Notes: a model not told the origin generated them from the letters alone. A stretch of DNA of 64,000 nt from Betaproteobacteria bacterium (GCA_016208415.1 JACQYB010000020.1:1-64000); one strand, 5' to 3'; positions 33,778-43,005 are shown, counted from the stretch's first letter. Numbers and translations are program-made.

Positions 33778-35196
33778 ATGAAACAGACGCTCCAGCTCAG
33801 ACTCTCCCAGCACCTCGCACTGACGCCGCAGTTGCAGCAGTCGATTCGTCTGCTTCAGTTGTCGACGCTCGACCTCAATCAGGAGATCGAGCGCTTCCTG
33901 GCGGAAAACCCGATGCTGGAGCGCGAAGATGCCGATACGGAGGAACGCGTCTTTCCCGGCACCCCCGAGCCCGTTTCCGAGGCATCCGGCGAGATCCCGG
34001 TCCTCGAAGCCGGATCAGCGCCTGAAGAGATGCCCGGTACCGATTGGGGCAGCGAGCCGTCCGGAGGAAGTGCCCGCAGCGACGACGACGATACGGATTT
34101 CCAGGACTTCCAGGCCGCTTCCACCAGCCTGCGCGACCACCTGAACGCCCAGCTCGCGCTGACCCCGTTGTCAGAACGCGATCGGGGACTGGTGCGATTC
34201 CTCATCGAAGCCGTCGACGACGACGGCTATCTCACCCAGTCGCTGGAGGAACTGCTCCCCATCCTGCCGCCGGAACTGGGGGTGGAACCCGAGGAACTGC
34301 AGATTGCGCTGCACCAGTTGCAGAATCTCGATCCCGTCGGCGTGGGGGGACGCACGCCGCAGGAGTGCCTGCTGCTGCAACTGGCAACCATGGCACCGTC
34401 GCCGGAGCGCGATCTGGCCATGGCCATCGTGCGCGACCATCTGGACCAGCTTGCCGCGCGGGATTTCACCCGCCTCAAGAGGGTGTTGCATTGCACCGAC
34501 GATGCGCTGCGCGACGCCCACGCTCTCATCCGCACCCTGACTCCGCGCCCCGGCGCGCCCTTCGCGCAGATGGAGACGCGCTACATCGTCCCGGACGTGG
34601 TGGTGCGCAAGCTGCGCGGGCAGTGGCTGGCCACCCTCAACGGTGATGCGGTGCCGCGGCTGCGCATCAACCGGCTTTACGCACAACTCCTGCAGGGTCA
34701 GCGCGCCAGCGCCGGCGGGCTCTCGTCCCAGTTGCAGGAGGCCAAGTGGCTCATCAAGAACGTGCATCAGCGCTTCGACACCATCCTGCGCGTATCCCAG
34801 GCCATCGTCGATCGCCAGCGCCAGTTTTTCGACTTCGGGGAAGTGGCCATGCGTCCGCTGACGCTGCGGGAGATCGCGCAGCAACTGGGCCTGCATGAAT
34901 CCACCATCTCCCGCGTGACCACCCAGAAGTACATGGCCACGCCGCGGGGCATCTTCGAACTCAAGTATTTCTTCGGCAGCCATGTGTCCACGGACACGGG
35001 CGGCGCGTGTTCCGCCACCGCCATCCGCGCCCTCATCAAGCAACTGGTGGGTGCCGAGGACGGCCACAATCCGCTGTCCGATTCCCAGATCGCCATCATC
35101 CTCGGCCAGCAAGGGATCGTTGTGGCGCGGCGGACCGTGGCCAAGTACCGGGAAGCACTCAACATCCCGCCCGTCAATCAGCGCAAGTCCATCTGA
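33778..35196 (+). CDS. rpoN: RNA polymerase sigma-54 factor
   Basis: A 472-residue sigma-54. Region I is Gln/Leu rich (LRLSQHLALTPQLQQSIRLLQLSTLDL), region II is acidic, and the DNA-binding C-terminus has the RpoN box ARRTVAKYRE at 450-459 plus the helix-turn-helix LTLREIAQQLGLHESTISRVT. It directs enhancer-dependent transcription, for example of nitrogen and motility genes. It is followed by hpf 12 bases later, the standard rpoN-hpf-ptsN order. Confidence 0.97.
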   Translation: MKQTLQLRLSQHLALTPQLQQSIRLLQLSTLDLNQEIERFLAENPMLEREDADTEERVFPGTPEPVSEASGEIPVLEAGSAPEEMPGTDWGSEPSGGSARSDDDDTDFQDFQAASTSLRDHLNAQLALTPLSERDRGLVRFLIEAVDDDGYLTQSLEELLPILPPELGVEPEELQIALHQLQNLDPVGVGGRTPQECLLLQLATMAPSPERDLAMAIVRDHLDQLAARDFTRLKRVLHCTDDALRDAHALIRTLTPRPGAPFAQMETRYIVPDVVVRKLRGQWLATLNGDAVPRLRINRLYAQLLQGQRASAGGLSSQLQEAKWLIKNVHQRFDTILRVSQAIVDRQRQFFDFGEVAMRPLTLREIAQQLGLHESTISRVTTQKYMATPRGIFELKYFFGSHVSTDTGGACSATAIRALIKQLVGAEDGHNPLSDSQIAIILGQQGIVVARRTVAKYREALNIPPVNQRKSI

Positions 35197-35208
35197 CAAG
35201 GAGTCAAC

Positions 35209-35529
35209 ATGAATCTGTCCATCACCGGGCACCACCTCGAGATCACGCCGGCCATGCACGACTACGTCACCGGAAAACTGGAGCGCGTCCTGCGGCATTT
35301 CGACCACGTCACCAGCGTCAGCGTCGTCCTGGCGGTGGAGAAGCTGCGCCAGAGCGCCGAGGTCACGGTGCATGTGCGAGGCAAGGACATTTTCGTGGAA
35401 AGCGACGATGCGGACCTGTATGCCGCCGTCGACAGCCTGGCGGACAAGCTCGACCGCCAACTGCGCAAACACAAGGAGAAGTCCGGGGAAAGGCCCCGCG
35501 AGGCCTTGAAACATCAGCTGGCCGAATGA
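35209..35529 (+). CDS. hpf: Ribosome hibernation promoting factor
   Basis: A 106-residue short-form HPF/YfiA protein (MNLSITGHHLEITPAMHDYVTGKLERVLRHFD; KDIFVESDDADLYAAVDSLADKLDRQL). It binds idle 70S ribosomes and promotes 100S dimers or inactivation in stationary phase. AAGGAG lies seven bases before the ATG. Conserved neighbour of rpoN. Confidence 0.95.
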   Translation: MNLSITGHHLEITPAMHDYVTGKLERVLRHFDHVTSVSVVLAVEKLRQSAEVTVHVRGKDIFVESDDADLYAAVDSLADKLDRQLRKHKEKSGERPREALKHQLAE

Positions 35530-35530
35530 A

Positions 35531-35559
35531 TGTCCACCCACGATGGTTGGGCGTATAAT
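35531..35559 (+). promoter_or_regulatory. Possible sigma-70 promoter for ptsN-hprK
   Basis: A perfect TATAAT at 35554-35559 lies 17 bases after a weak -35 (TGTCCA, 35531-35536), in the 134-base gap between hpf and ptsN. This would give an independent transcript of ptsN-hprK. Confidence 0.45.
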
Positions 35560-35663
35560 CCGTCGCGACTTCGCCGGAACGGGTCTGCGCCCCACGGTGC
35601 GGATATCCGGTGTGCGTGTCCGATGATCGTCCCGGTTCGGCGAACGCCAGACCTGATGCAAGC

Positions 35664-36149
35664 ATGAACCTCATCGCCAAGCTCCTGCCATCGTCCAACG
35701 TCCGCCTTGACCTCGAAGCCAGCAGCAAGAAGCGCGTGTTCGAGCAGGCTGGCTTGTTGTTCGAGAATAACCAGGGCATCGCCAGAAGCCTGGTTTTCGA
35801 CAGCCTGTTCGCCCGGGAAAAACTGGGCTCGACGGGCCTCGGACAAGGCATCGCCATCCCCCACGGCCGCATCAAGGGCCTTCGCGACGCCGTGGGGGCG
35901 TTTCTCCGCCTGGCCGCGCCGGTGCAGTTCGACGCGCCGGATGGCAAGCCCGTCGGATTGCTGTTCGTGCTGCTGGTGCCGGAGCAGGCGACGGAGCATC
36001 ACCTGCAGATCCTCTCCGAACTCGCACAGATGTTCAGCGACAAGCCGTTTCGCGAACAACTGGCCGGCGCCGCCGATGCCGTCCAGGCCCATGAGTTGTT
36101 CATGAACTGGCAGCCCCATGCGGCAGATCAGCGTCGCGCAGCTGTATAA
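35664..36149 (+). CDS. ptsN: Nitrogen PTS EIIA component
   Basis: A 161-residue EIIA-Ntr. The phosphorylated His67 is in GIAIPHGRI, and the family core PVGLLFVLLVPEQATEHHLQIL is present. It receives phosphate from NPr and regulates potassium uptake, nitrogen and stress responses rather than sugar transport. ATG 35664 gives the normal N-terminus; the upstream extension is not conserved. Overlaps hprK by 32 bases. Confidence 0.94.
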   Translation: MNLIAKLLPSSNVRLDLEASSKKRVFEQAGLLFENNQGIARSLVFDSLFAREKLGSTGLGQGIAIPHGRIKGLRDAVGAFLRLAAPVQFDAPDGKPVGLLFVLLVPEQATEHHLQILSELAQMFSDKPFREQLAGAADAVQAHELFMNWQPHAADQRRAAV

Positions 36150-37065
36150 CGACAATCGCGAACGGCTTCGCCTGAACTGGCTTGCCGGCTCGTCGGAACG
36201 GGCCGTGACGGTGGCGCCCGACACCGGGTCTCCCACCGACATCGTCGGCCACCTTAACCTCATCCATCCCGATCGCATCCAGGTGCTGGGCGGCGCCGAG
36301 ATCGACTGGGCGCGCCGGCAACCACGGGAACAGGTTTCCCGCTACCTGGAGGTCATTCTCGCGGCGCGCCCGCCGGCGATCATCGTCTGTGACGGCTGCG
36401 AGGTCCCCGCCATCGTCAGCCAGTCCTGCGCGGATGCCGACGTGGCCGTGCTCACCACGCCCGTATCGGGCGCCGGCGTCATCGACACGCTGCGCCACTA
36501 CCTGTCTCGCCAGCTGGCGGAGAAGGTGTTGCTCCACGGCGTCTTCATGGACGTGCTCGGGATGGGCGTATTGGTCACCGGCGAGTCCGGCGTGGGCAAG
36601 AGCGAGCTTGCCCTGGAACTGATCACGCGGGGCCACGGCCTGGTGGCGGACGACATCGTGGAGATCTCCCGTGTCGCCGCCAACACCCTGGAGGGCCGTT
36701 GTCCCGAGATCCTCAAGGACTTCCTTGAGGTGCGCGGATTGGGGGTGCTCAACATCCGCACGGTTTTCGGCGAGTCCGCGTGCCGGCGCAAGATGAAGCT
36801 GAAGCTCGTGGTGCAACTGCAGAAGCGGGTGGCGGGAATTCCGGAATCGGCGCGACTGCCGCTGGACGCCGAGACCCAGGAGATCCTCGGCGTCAACATC
36901 CGCCGCGTGGTCATTCCGGTGGCGGCGGGGCGCAACCTGGCCGTGCTGCTGGAGGCCGCCGTGCGTTCGACCATCCTGCTGCTGCGGGGCATCGACACCA
37001 CCAAGGACTTCGTTGAACGCCAGAAACGCATCATCGACGAGGAAGCCGACGGCGCCGGCTTCTGA
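36118..37065 (+). CDS. hprK: HPr kinase/phosphorylase
   Basis: A 315-residue HprK with Walker A GESGVGKSE at 155-163 and the signature motifs LRVRGLGVLNIRTVFG-like EVRGLGVLNIRTVFGES and the C-terminal GRNLAVLLEAAVRSTILLLRGID. In proteobacteria it phosphorylates HPr/NPr on serine and is linked to the nitrogen-PTS, not to sugar catabolite repression as in Firmicutes. Starts within ptsN (32-base overlap), so they are translationally linked. Confidence 0.95.
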   Translation: MRQISVAQLYNDNRERLRLNWLAGSSERAVTVAPDTGSPTDIVGHLNLIHPDRIQVLGGAEIDWARRQPREQVSRYLEVILAARPPAIIVCDGCEVPAIVSQSCADADVAVLTTPVSGAGVIDTLRHYLSRQLAEKVLLHGVFMDVLGMGVLVTGESGVGKSELALELITRGHGLVADDIVEISRVAANTLEGRCPEILKDFLEVRGLGVLNIRTVFGESACRRKMKLKLVVQLQKRVAGIPESARLPLDAETQEILGVNIRRVVIPVAAGRNLAVLLEAAVRSTILLLRGIDTTKDFVERQKRIIDEEADGAGF

Positions 37066-37148
37066 ACGTCATCGCCGCGCCGCATCGTGCGTTGTTGGGC
37101 TTGGCGGCAACGGGCCGCGTCCATTCTTTCCCAGAGGAGGAGTCGAAA

Positions 37149-37451
37149 GTGAAGAAACTCATTCTTGCGGCGGCTGTTGCGCTTTTCTCCGCCAACGTCA
37201 TGGTGGCCCAGGCGGCCACCGCTCAGCAGCAGAAGATGGCCGCCTGCAACAAGGAAGCCGGTGGCAAACAGCTCAAGGGCGACGAGCGCAAGGGCTTCAT
37301 GAAGGAATGCCTGTCCGCCAAGGCCCCCGAGGCTGCGGACGGGCGAAGCGCCCAGCAGCAGAAAATGAAGGCATGCAACAAGGACGCCGGCGACAAGCAG
37401 CTCAAGGGCGACGAGCGCAAGAAATTCATGAGTACCTGTCTGAAGGGCTGA
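37149..37451 (+). CDS. PsiF-family periplasmic protein
   Basis: A 100-residue exported protein with a signal peptide (KLILAAAVALFSANVMVAQA) and two tandem PsiF repeats, each QQQKM-x-ACNK-x-AG-x-KQLKGDERK-x-FM-xx-CL, with paired cysteines. PsiF was named as a phosphate-starvation-inducible gene in E. coli; its function is unknown. GTG 37149 follows a strong GAGGAGG. Single gene with a hairpin downstream. Confidence 0.88.
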   Translation: MKKLILAAAVALFSANVMVAQAATAQQQKMAACNKEAGGKQLKGDERKGFMKECLSAKAPEAADGRSAQQQKMKACNKDAGDKQLKGDERKKFMSTCLKG

Positions 37452-37464
37452 GTAACCGTCTTGA

Positions 37465-37490
37465 AAGGGTGTGTTCTGACCGACACCCTT
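37465..37490 (+). terminator. Hairpin after the PsiF-like gene
   Basis: AAGGGTGT (37465-37472) and ACACCCTT (37483-37490) form a perfect 8-bp stem with a ten-base loop, 14 bases after the stop. No T-run follows, so termination is only probable. Confidence 0.4.
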
Positions 37491-37548
37491 CCAGCGGACT
37501 CCCCGGCAACCCCGCGCGGCAGGGTCGACACGCAGTCCTTGCGGTTGC

Positions 37549-38784
37549 TCACGCCGTAGCGGGGTTCTTTCCGCTCAACCCGAGGTCCGGATGCGAGCGG
37601 GTGAAAGGATGGCCCAGACTGCCGTCGGCAAGGGGCCGCCCGGCCAGGATCTGGTAGACGGAAATCCAGCCCCGGCTGAACGCATGTGCCGATCCGGCCA
37701 TGTAGATGCGCCACACCCGATAACGCGCCTCGCCCACCAAGGCGCGCGCCTGCTGCGCCTTCTCCTCCAGCCGATCCACCCAGTGCCACAGGGTGCGCGC
37801 ATAGTGCGGGCGCAGCGATTCCACGTCCACGCTCTCCAGCCCCGCCCCTGACAGGGATTCCACGACGCGGGAGACGTGCTCCAGCTCCCCGCCGGGGAAC
37901 ACGTACCCCTCGATGAAGTCGGCAATGCCGCTGCCCAGGCCCGACGTCTTGAGTCGGCCCGCCGTGATGCCGTGGTTCAGCACCAGTCCGCCAGGGCGCA
38001 GCAGGGTGTAGAGGCGCGCGAAGTAGCCATCGAGCAGGGACCGTCCCACATGTTCGAACATGCCCACCGACGCGATCTTGTCGTAGGTTTCCCCATCGGG
38101 CAGGTCGCGGTAGTTCTGCAGCCGGACCTCCACTCTGTCCTGCAGGCCAAGGCGCCGCACTTCGCCCGCCACGTGGTCGTGCTGGTCCTGCGACAGCGTG
38201 ATGCCGACACAGCGCGCGCCGTAGCGCTGGGCGGCCCAGATCACCAGCGCGCCCCAGCCACAGCCGACGTCCAGCATGCGTTCGCCCGGACGCAGCATCA
38301 GCTTGCGGCAGATGAGATCGAGCTTGTTTTCCTGGGCCTGGTCCAGAGTCTCGGCGTCGGCGAGGAAATAGGCGCACGAATACACCCGCCGCGCATCGAG
38401 CCAGAGGCCAAAGAAGTCGTTGCACACGTCGTAATGGAAGCCGATGTTCTTGCGCTCGGCGGGGCGGCGGTGGCGCAGCCAGGACAGGGCGCTGCTCCCC
38501 AGGGAGTCCAGCGCCGTGTCGGCATCACAAAGCCGCTCGCCGATGAGCAGGATGTCGCGGGTGCTGCCTTCGATATCGAAGTCCCGCTCGACGTAGGCGC
38601 GCGCCAGGCCGCCCAGGGTCGGATGGGCGAGCGCCCGCAGGCCGCGGGGGGTATGGATGGCCAGGCGCAGCAAGGCCCCCTCCGCTGCGGTATGACGCTC
38701 CCCAGTCCAGAACTGCACCTCCACGGGGAGCGCGCGCCGAACCAGACGCTCCGTGGCCTTGCGGATGAACTGCTCGTGAAGCAT
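37549..38784 (-). CDS. Cyclopropane-fatty-acid synthase-family methyltransferase
   Basis: A 411-residue SAM-dependent methyltransferase of the Cfa family. It has NIGFHYDVCNDFFGLWLD, the SAM-binding LDVGCGWGALVIWAA, and SVGMFEHVG with the family's catalytic-site residues. Cfa enzymes add a methylene bridge to unsaturated fatty acyl chains of membrane phospholipids, often in stationary phase or acid stress. ATG 38784 was chosen for homology; the long upstream in-frame extension is not protein-like. A possible promoter lies at 38962-38991. Confidence 0.9.
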   Translation of the reverse strand: MLHEQFIRKATERLVRRALPVEVQFWTGERHTAAEGALLRLAIHTPRGLRALAHPTLGGLARAYVERDFDIEGSTRDILLIGERLCDADTALDSLGSSALSWLRHRRPAERKNIGFHYDVCNDFFGLWLDARRVYSCAYFLADAETLDQAQENKLDLICRKLMLRPGERMLDVGCGWGALVIWAAQRYGARCVGITLSQDQHDHVAGEVRRLGLQDRVEVRLQNYRDLPDGETYDKIASVGMFEHVGRSLLDGYFARLYTLLRPGGLVLNHGITAGRLKTSGLGSGIADFIEGYVFPGGELEHVSRVVESLSGAGLESVDVESLRPHYARTLWHWVDRLEEKAQQARALVGEARYRVWRIYMAGSAHAFSRGWISVYQILAGRPLADGSLGHPFTRSHPDLGLSGKNPATA

Positions 38785-39160
38785 GGCCCAAGCCTCCGTC
38801 CCGCGATGCCGGCGACAGTGACCACGGCGACCCGCCGGCAGGCGGGCCTCGCGGATGGCCACGCGGGAAGCCGCGCGTTGCCGGGCGCGGCCAGGTGTTC
38901 CGCCTTCGCGTGCCCCCGTCACCGCGAGCCGCAACAGGCACCGCAATCAGCATGACGCACTATTGTTTCGTGAACATTTGGACATCGTCAAAGCGCCGAC
39001 ACGCTTTGTCGGTGCGCTGGTCGTCCGCGGATGCGCGCGGGTCAGGGCCCGTTTCGGCCAACCTGCTTCAGCGGCGGCAAGTGCCGGCACGCAGCGCCAG
39101 GCCGGGTGCGGCGCAAGGGCGCGTAGCGACGCGCGCGGGATTACGCACCACCCGTGCGGC
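38785..39160. other. Intergenic region with a possible cfa promoter
   Basis: About 375 bases without a supported gene. On the minus strand TTGACG (38986-38991) and AACAAT (38962-38967), 18 bases apart, form a plausible sigma-70 promoter about 180 bases upstream of the methyltransferase. It lies in the only AT-richer stretch of the region. Confidence 0.35.
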
Positions 39161-39904
39161 CTAAAGATGCACCGAGCGGCCACCGTCCACCGCCAGCACC
39201 TGCCCGGTCACATAGGGCGCCCCGGCCATGAGGAAACGCACCGCGCGCGCGACGTCCAGGGGTTCGCCGCAGCGCTTGAGGAGGGTGTGGTCGATGATCG
39301 CTTCCTGCGCCGGCAAGTCGAAGGAGCCGTCTTCCGGCCACTGGATCGGTCCGGGCGCGACAGCGTTCACCCGCACTTCGGGTGCCAGCTCGATGGCCAG
39401 GGCACGGGTCAAGCCCAGCAGGCCCGCCTTGGCGGCGCAGTACAGGGGAAAGTCGCGCAGCGGCCGCTCGGCATGGATGTCGATGATGTTCACCAGCGCC
39501 CCCCGGGCGGCGCGCAGATGGGGTGCGGCCTCCTGTGCCAGGAACAGCGGTGCGCGCAGATTGGTGCCGACGATGTCGTCCCAGGCGGCGGTGTCGATGG
39601 CGCCCAGGGGCGTGGCAAGAAAGCTGGACGCGTTGTTGACCAGCCCGTCGAGACGCCCGAAGCGTTCCAGCGTCGCCTCGACAATGCGCCGCGGCGAGGC
39701 CGGATCGAGCAGATCGGCCTGCACCAGTTGCGCCGACCCCGCGCGGGCGGCATTGCAGGCGGCCGCCACTGATCGGGCGTCCCGTTCGGCACTGCGATAG
39801 TGCAGCATCACCCGCGCCCCCCCGGCGTGCAGCTCACGCACGATGGCCGCCCCCACCCGCCGCGCTGCACCGGTGACGATGATCACCCTGTCCTGCATTT
39901 CCAT
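39161..39904 (-). CDS. SDR oxidoreductase, probable pteridine reductase
   Basis: A 247-residue short-chain dehydrogenase. The cofactor motif is TGAARRVG at about residues 11-18; the arginines favour NADPH, as in pteridine reductases (FolM/PTR1 type). The catalytic motif is LYCAAKAG (YxxxK), with VNNASSFLATPLG and VDGGRSVHL also typical. These enzymes reduce dihydropteridines to tetrahydro forms. The gene is divergent from midA, a pairing seen in other betaproteobacteria. Substrate inferred. Confidence 0.82.
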   Translation of the reverse strand: MEMQDRVIIVTGAARRVGAAIVRELHAGGARVMLHYRSAERDARSVAAACNAARAGSAQLVQADLLDPASPRRIVEATLERFGRLDGLVNNASSFLATPLGAIDTAAWDDIVGTNLRAPLFLAQEAAPHLRAARGALVNIIDIHAERPLRDFPLYCAAKAGLLGLTRALAIELAPEVRVNAVAPGPIQWPEDGSFDLPAQEAIIDHTLLKRCGEPLDVARAVRFLMAGAPYVTGQVLAVDGGRSVHL

Positions 39905-40075
39905 CAGCCTGTCTCCGTGCGGGGAGTAACGCCCATGATATCGCAGTCGTTTGCGACCCCCTGCCGCGGGGTCTGCGAGTGGCGGGGCCGGCGCCGCGAG
40001 TGCGCCGTGGCGGCATGAATGGGGAGTGCGCGCCGCGGCGACGCTAGAATGGTGTCCCCCGATCAGGTCGCGCCC

Positions 40076-41236
40076 ATGAACCTGCCCGAACCCCCGCCCG
40101 ACGCCCTCGCCCACAGTGCCGCACTGGTCGCGCGCATCACGGATGAAATCTTGCGCGCCGGCGGCTGGATTTCGTTCTCCCGCTACATGGAACTGGCGCT
40201 GTATGCGCCGGGGCTGGGCTATTACAGCGGCGGCGCGCAGAAGTTCGGTGCCGCCGGCGACTTCGTCACCGCGCCGGAGATCTCGCCGCTGTTCGGGCAG
40301 GTGCTGGCGGCGCAGATCGCGGAGATCCTGCCCGTCACGGCGCCCCGGGTGCTGGAGGCGGGGGCCGGAAGCGGCCGTCTCGCGGTGGACGTGCTGGTGG
40401 AACTGGAGCGCCTGGGTTGTGCCCCTGAACGCTACCTCATCCTCGACGTCTCCGCGGAACTGCGCCGGCGCCAGCACGACACCCTTGCCGCCGCCGCGCC
40501 CCGTCTGCTGGAGCGGGTGGAGTGGCTGGAGGCTCTGCCCGACGCCTTCTCCGGCGTGGTGCTGGCCAACGAGGTGCTGGATGCCATGCCGGTGCATCGG
40601 GTGGCCTGGCGCGACGACGACATCCTGGAACGGGGCGTCACCCTCGATGCCCAAGGCGGGCTCTGCTGGCACGAGCAACAGGCACGGGGCGCGATTCGAT
40701 CTGCCGCGGCGGCCCTGCTCCCCGCCACTTTGGCGCCGCACGACTACGTCTCGGAGATCGGCCTGGCGGCGCGGGCCTGGGTGGCCGAATGGGGGCGGCG
40801 AGTGCAACGCGGCGCCCTGCTGCTCATCGACTACGGCTTTCCGGCCGCGGAGTACTACCACCCCCAGCGGAGCATGGGCACGTTGATGTGCCACCATCGC
40901 CACCATTGCCTGGATGACCCCTTCTTTCATCCCGGCCTCACCGACCTCACCGCCCACGTGGATTTCACTGCCATGGCCGATGCCGGCCATGACGCCGGGC
41001 TGGACGTGCTGGGCTACACCAGCCAGGCGGCCTTCCTGCTCAATTGCGGCATCCTGGATCGGCTGGCGGAGTGCGCAAGCCCGGACAGCCCGGCCTTCCT
41101 GCGGGCCAGCCGTGCGGTGCAGCGGCTGACCGCGCCCCACGAGATGGGTGAACTGTTCAAGGTCATGGCGTTGGGTAGGGGGCTGGAGAGCCCACTCATG
41201 GGCTGGCGCCGCGGCGACCGCGTCTACACGCTCTAG
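40076..41236 (+). CDS. MidA-family class I SAM-dependent methyltransferase
   Basis: A 386-residue member of the NDUFAF7/MidA family, with FSRYMELALYAPGLGYYSGG near the N-terminus, the SAM motif LEAGAGSGRLAVDVL and LLIDYGFPAAEYYHPQR. The eukaryotic relative methylates an arginine of complex I during assembly; the bacterial role is not settled but a similar one is plausible. ATG 40076 matches the family start. Its TAG stop shares its last base with the MITE-like element at 41236, so the insertion lies exactly at the end of the gene. Confidence 0.88.
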   Translation: MNLPEPPPDALAHSAALVARITDEILRAGGWISFSRYMELALYAPGLGYYSGGAQKFGAAGDFVTAPEISPLFGQVLAAQIAEILPVTAPRVLEAGAGSGRLAVDVLVELERLGCAPERYLILDVSAELRRRQHDTLAAAAPRLLERVEWLEALPDAFSGVVLANEVLDAMPVHRVAWRDDDILERGVTLDAQGGLCWHEQQARGAIRSAAAALLPATLAPHDYVSEIGLAARAWVAEWGRRVQRGALLLIDYGFPAAEYYHPQRSMGTLMCHHRHHCLDDPFFHPGLTDLTAHVDFTAMADAGHDAGLDVLGYTSQAAFLLNCGILDRLAECASPDSPAFLRASRAVQRLTAPHEMGELFKVMALGRGLESPLMGWRRGDRVYTL

Positions 41237-41397
41237 CAGCCTGTCGGACTTGAGCGATCGTAGCGAGCCGAGTGGGAGAGCGAGGACAGTTTTTCCCGAT
41301 TCTGAGGCGCATAGTGGGGCTATGCAACGAAGAAGCGGGGAAAAATGGACCGCTCTCCCACCAGCGCAGTAGATCAGTCTCAAGTCCGACAGGCTGC
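41236..41397. mobile_element. MITE-like element with 19-bp terminal inverted repeats
   Basis: A 162-base element bounded by perfect 19-bp inverted repeats (GCAGCCTGTCGGACTTGAG at 41236-41254, its reverse complement at 41379-41397). Nested inverted repeats continue inward: GTGGGAGAGCG with CGCTCTCCCAC, TTTTTCCCG with CGGGGAAAAA, and GCATAG with CTATGC at the centre. The whole sequence could fold into one long hairpin. It has no coding capacity, so it is a non-autonomous element needing a transposase elsewhere. The family is not identified and no clear target-site duplication is seen. Confidence 0.75.
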
Positions 41398-41442
41398 CAG
41401 GCCGCGCCGGCCCCATGCGCCGCCCAAGTGAAGCCCAGGCGT

Positions 41443-42414
41443 CTAGAAACCGATCTTGGTCTTGCGCCGGTTCATGGGGCCGCGGTTCAGGTCCTCGGGC
41501 ACCAGGAAGTCGCGCCGTTCGAGCTTGGCGGTGCCGAAGGCCGCCAGCAGCGTCTTGCGCATCTCCCGTGGCGGCAGCCCGGCCAGCCTTTCAAGGATGT
41601 CGTCGGGGGCCTGCAGCGGAAAGCCCCAGTCGTGCTCCGACACGATCTCCTCGTAAAGGGTGCGGGCGATGGCCACGGCGCCATCGAAATCCGGCCGCGG
41701 CACGGTATAGACGTTCATGCGGTTGAGGATGGGCTCGGGAATGGTGCGTTCGTCGTTGGCGGTGGAGACCCACAGGATGTGGCTGGCGTCCATGTCCACG
41801 TCAACGAACTCATCCTTGAAGTGGCGCGCCGTGTGCTGCTCCAGCAGTTCGTACAGCGCCCCCATGGGGTCGTAGCGGGCGTCGCCGCCGGCCTTGTCCA
41901 CCTCGTCCAGCACCATGAGGGGATTGGCGAACTCGCCATTGACCAGCGACTGCGCCACCTTCCCGGGCTTGGCGTGGTTCCACTGCGCCGCAGCCCCGGT
42001 GAGGATCCAGCCGGCGGTCAGCGAAGACATGGACACGAACTCGAAGCCGGTACCCATCGCCGTCGCCAGCAGGCGGGCAAAGTGGGTCTTGCCGATCCCC
42101 GGCTCGCCCAGCAGCAGGATGGGCGGAAAGCTCACCGGTTCGTTGCCCGCCACCGCCAGAGCCAGGTAACCCTTGAGGTCGTCGATGACCTCGGCGAAGT
42201 TCGGGCAGCGCCGCAGCAGCGGATCCAGACCGTCGAAGGAGGAGGGCTTGACCAGGTAGCGCAGCCCGCCGCGGCTCTTCATGCGGCCGTAGAAGGCGGT
42301 GAGGGCCTCGTTGCGATTCACCGCGGACTCGTCCATGGCGCGATCCACGTCGGCCAGGCGATAGATCTCGCGGCTCGTCGCCAGGGGGATGCGAACTTCT
42401 GCGGACACGCTCAT
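41443..42414 (-). CDS. AAA ATPase, Lon-like
   Basis: A 323-residue AAA+ ATPase similar to the ATPase part of Lon: a helical N-terminus, Walker A LLLGEPGIGKTHFARLLA, Walker B LMVLDEVDKAGG, sensor STANDERTIPEPILNRMN and PPREMRKTLLAAFG. It has no protease domain and no substrate-binding LON domain. Stand-alone proteins of this type are known in betaproteobacteria; role unknown. ATG 42414. It converges on midA, with the MITE-like element between them. Confidence 0.82.
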   Translation of the reverse strand: MSVSAEVRIPLATSREIYRLADVDRAMDESAVNRNEALTAFYGRMKSRGGLRYLVKPSSFDGLDPLLRRCPNFAEVIDDLKGYLALAVAGNEPVSFPPILLLGEPGIGKTHFARLLATAMGTGFEFVSMSSLTAGWILTGAAAQWNHAKPGKVAQSLVNGEFANPLMVLDEVDKAGGDARYDPMGALYELLEQHTARHFKDEFVDVDMDASHILWVSTANDERTIPEPILNRMNVYTVPRPDFDGAVAIARTLYEEIVSEHDWGFPLQAPDDILERLAGLPPREMRKTLLAAFGTAKLERRDFLVPEDLNRGPMNRRKTKIGF

Positions 42415-42777
42415 GACCCTTTCTCCCGCGCTTGCACCTGAGACGATTAACGGCAGGCGCCGCGCATTCCGCAGGCCGCAACGCCGCACGATCAGGGGGA
42501 GCGACGCGTGCAATCCGTGGGGGCCTGCAGGCGTTCATGCGCAGGTCCGCGGGGCAGGCACGGGGCCGGGGCGCGAGGGGCGCGTGCCCTGACATGGCAT
42601 CCTCAAGGGCCTCGGGGAAACGTGGAAAGCTGTGGGGACGCCGCTGTCGAGTGACGGTCGCGGTCAGCGCGACGCGTCGCGGCGGACTGGGAATGGCCGC
42701 GGCCAGCATCGCCCTGAACGGTGCCGGCGTGCGCCATAAGCGGCCCCGGCGCTACACGCGCCGACGGCCGAAACGAA
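42415..42777. other. Intergenic region
   Basis: About 360 bases of GC-rich sequence between the AAA ATPase start and the end of the small acidic gene, both on the minus strand. No ORF, RNA or repeat that I can support. It should hold the promoter of the ATPase. Confidence 0.35.
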
Positions 42778-43005
42778 TCATTCCTGGCTGAGGTACCAGG
42801 TGCGCACGAGATTGTCGATGTCGTAGGGCACCGACTCCTCCCAGCGGTCTTCCTCCTGCATCACGTCCGCCGCGTCCTCGTCCAGAAGATCGAGATCCTG
42901 CTGCGGCAGCCAACTGGCATTGAGGACCTCGTCGCCGTAGGCGCCGACCTCCTCCATCCTGCGGCCCGATGCCGGTCCTGTCACCGTCGTGTGTCGCATG
43001 GTCAT
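42778..43005 (-). CDS. Small acidic hypothetical protein
   Basis: A 75-residue protein, strongly acidic in its second half (LDLLDEDAADVMQEEDRWEE), ending in SVPYDIDNLVRTWYLSQE. The composition and the conserved-looking tail make it more protein-like than the shadow frames nearby. I do not recognise a family. Initiation at the second Met (MRHTTV, two residues in) is possible. No signal peptide or membrane segment. It may form a transcript with the AAA ATPase downstream, though they are about 360 bases apart. Confidence 0.5.
   Translation of the reverse strand: MTMRHTTVTGPASGRRMEEVGAYGDEVLNASWLPQQDLDLLDEDAADVMQEEDRWEESVPYDIDNLVRTWYLSQE

Noticed and set aside
39935-40018. 27-residue ORF resembling a DUF1289 fragment
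   Set aside because: Very short; resemblance is limited to a CxGVC-like pattern and has no upstream ribosome site.
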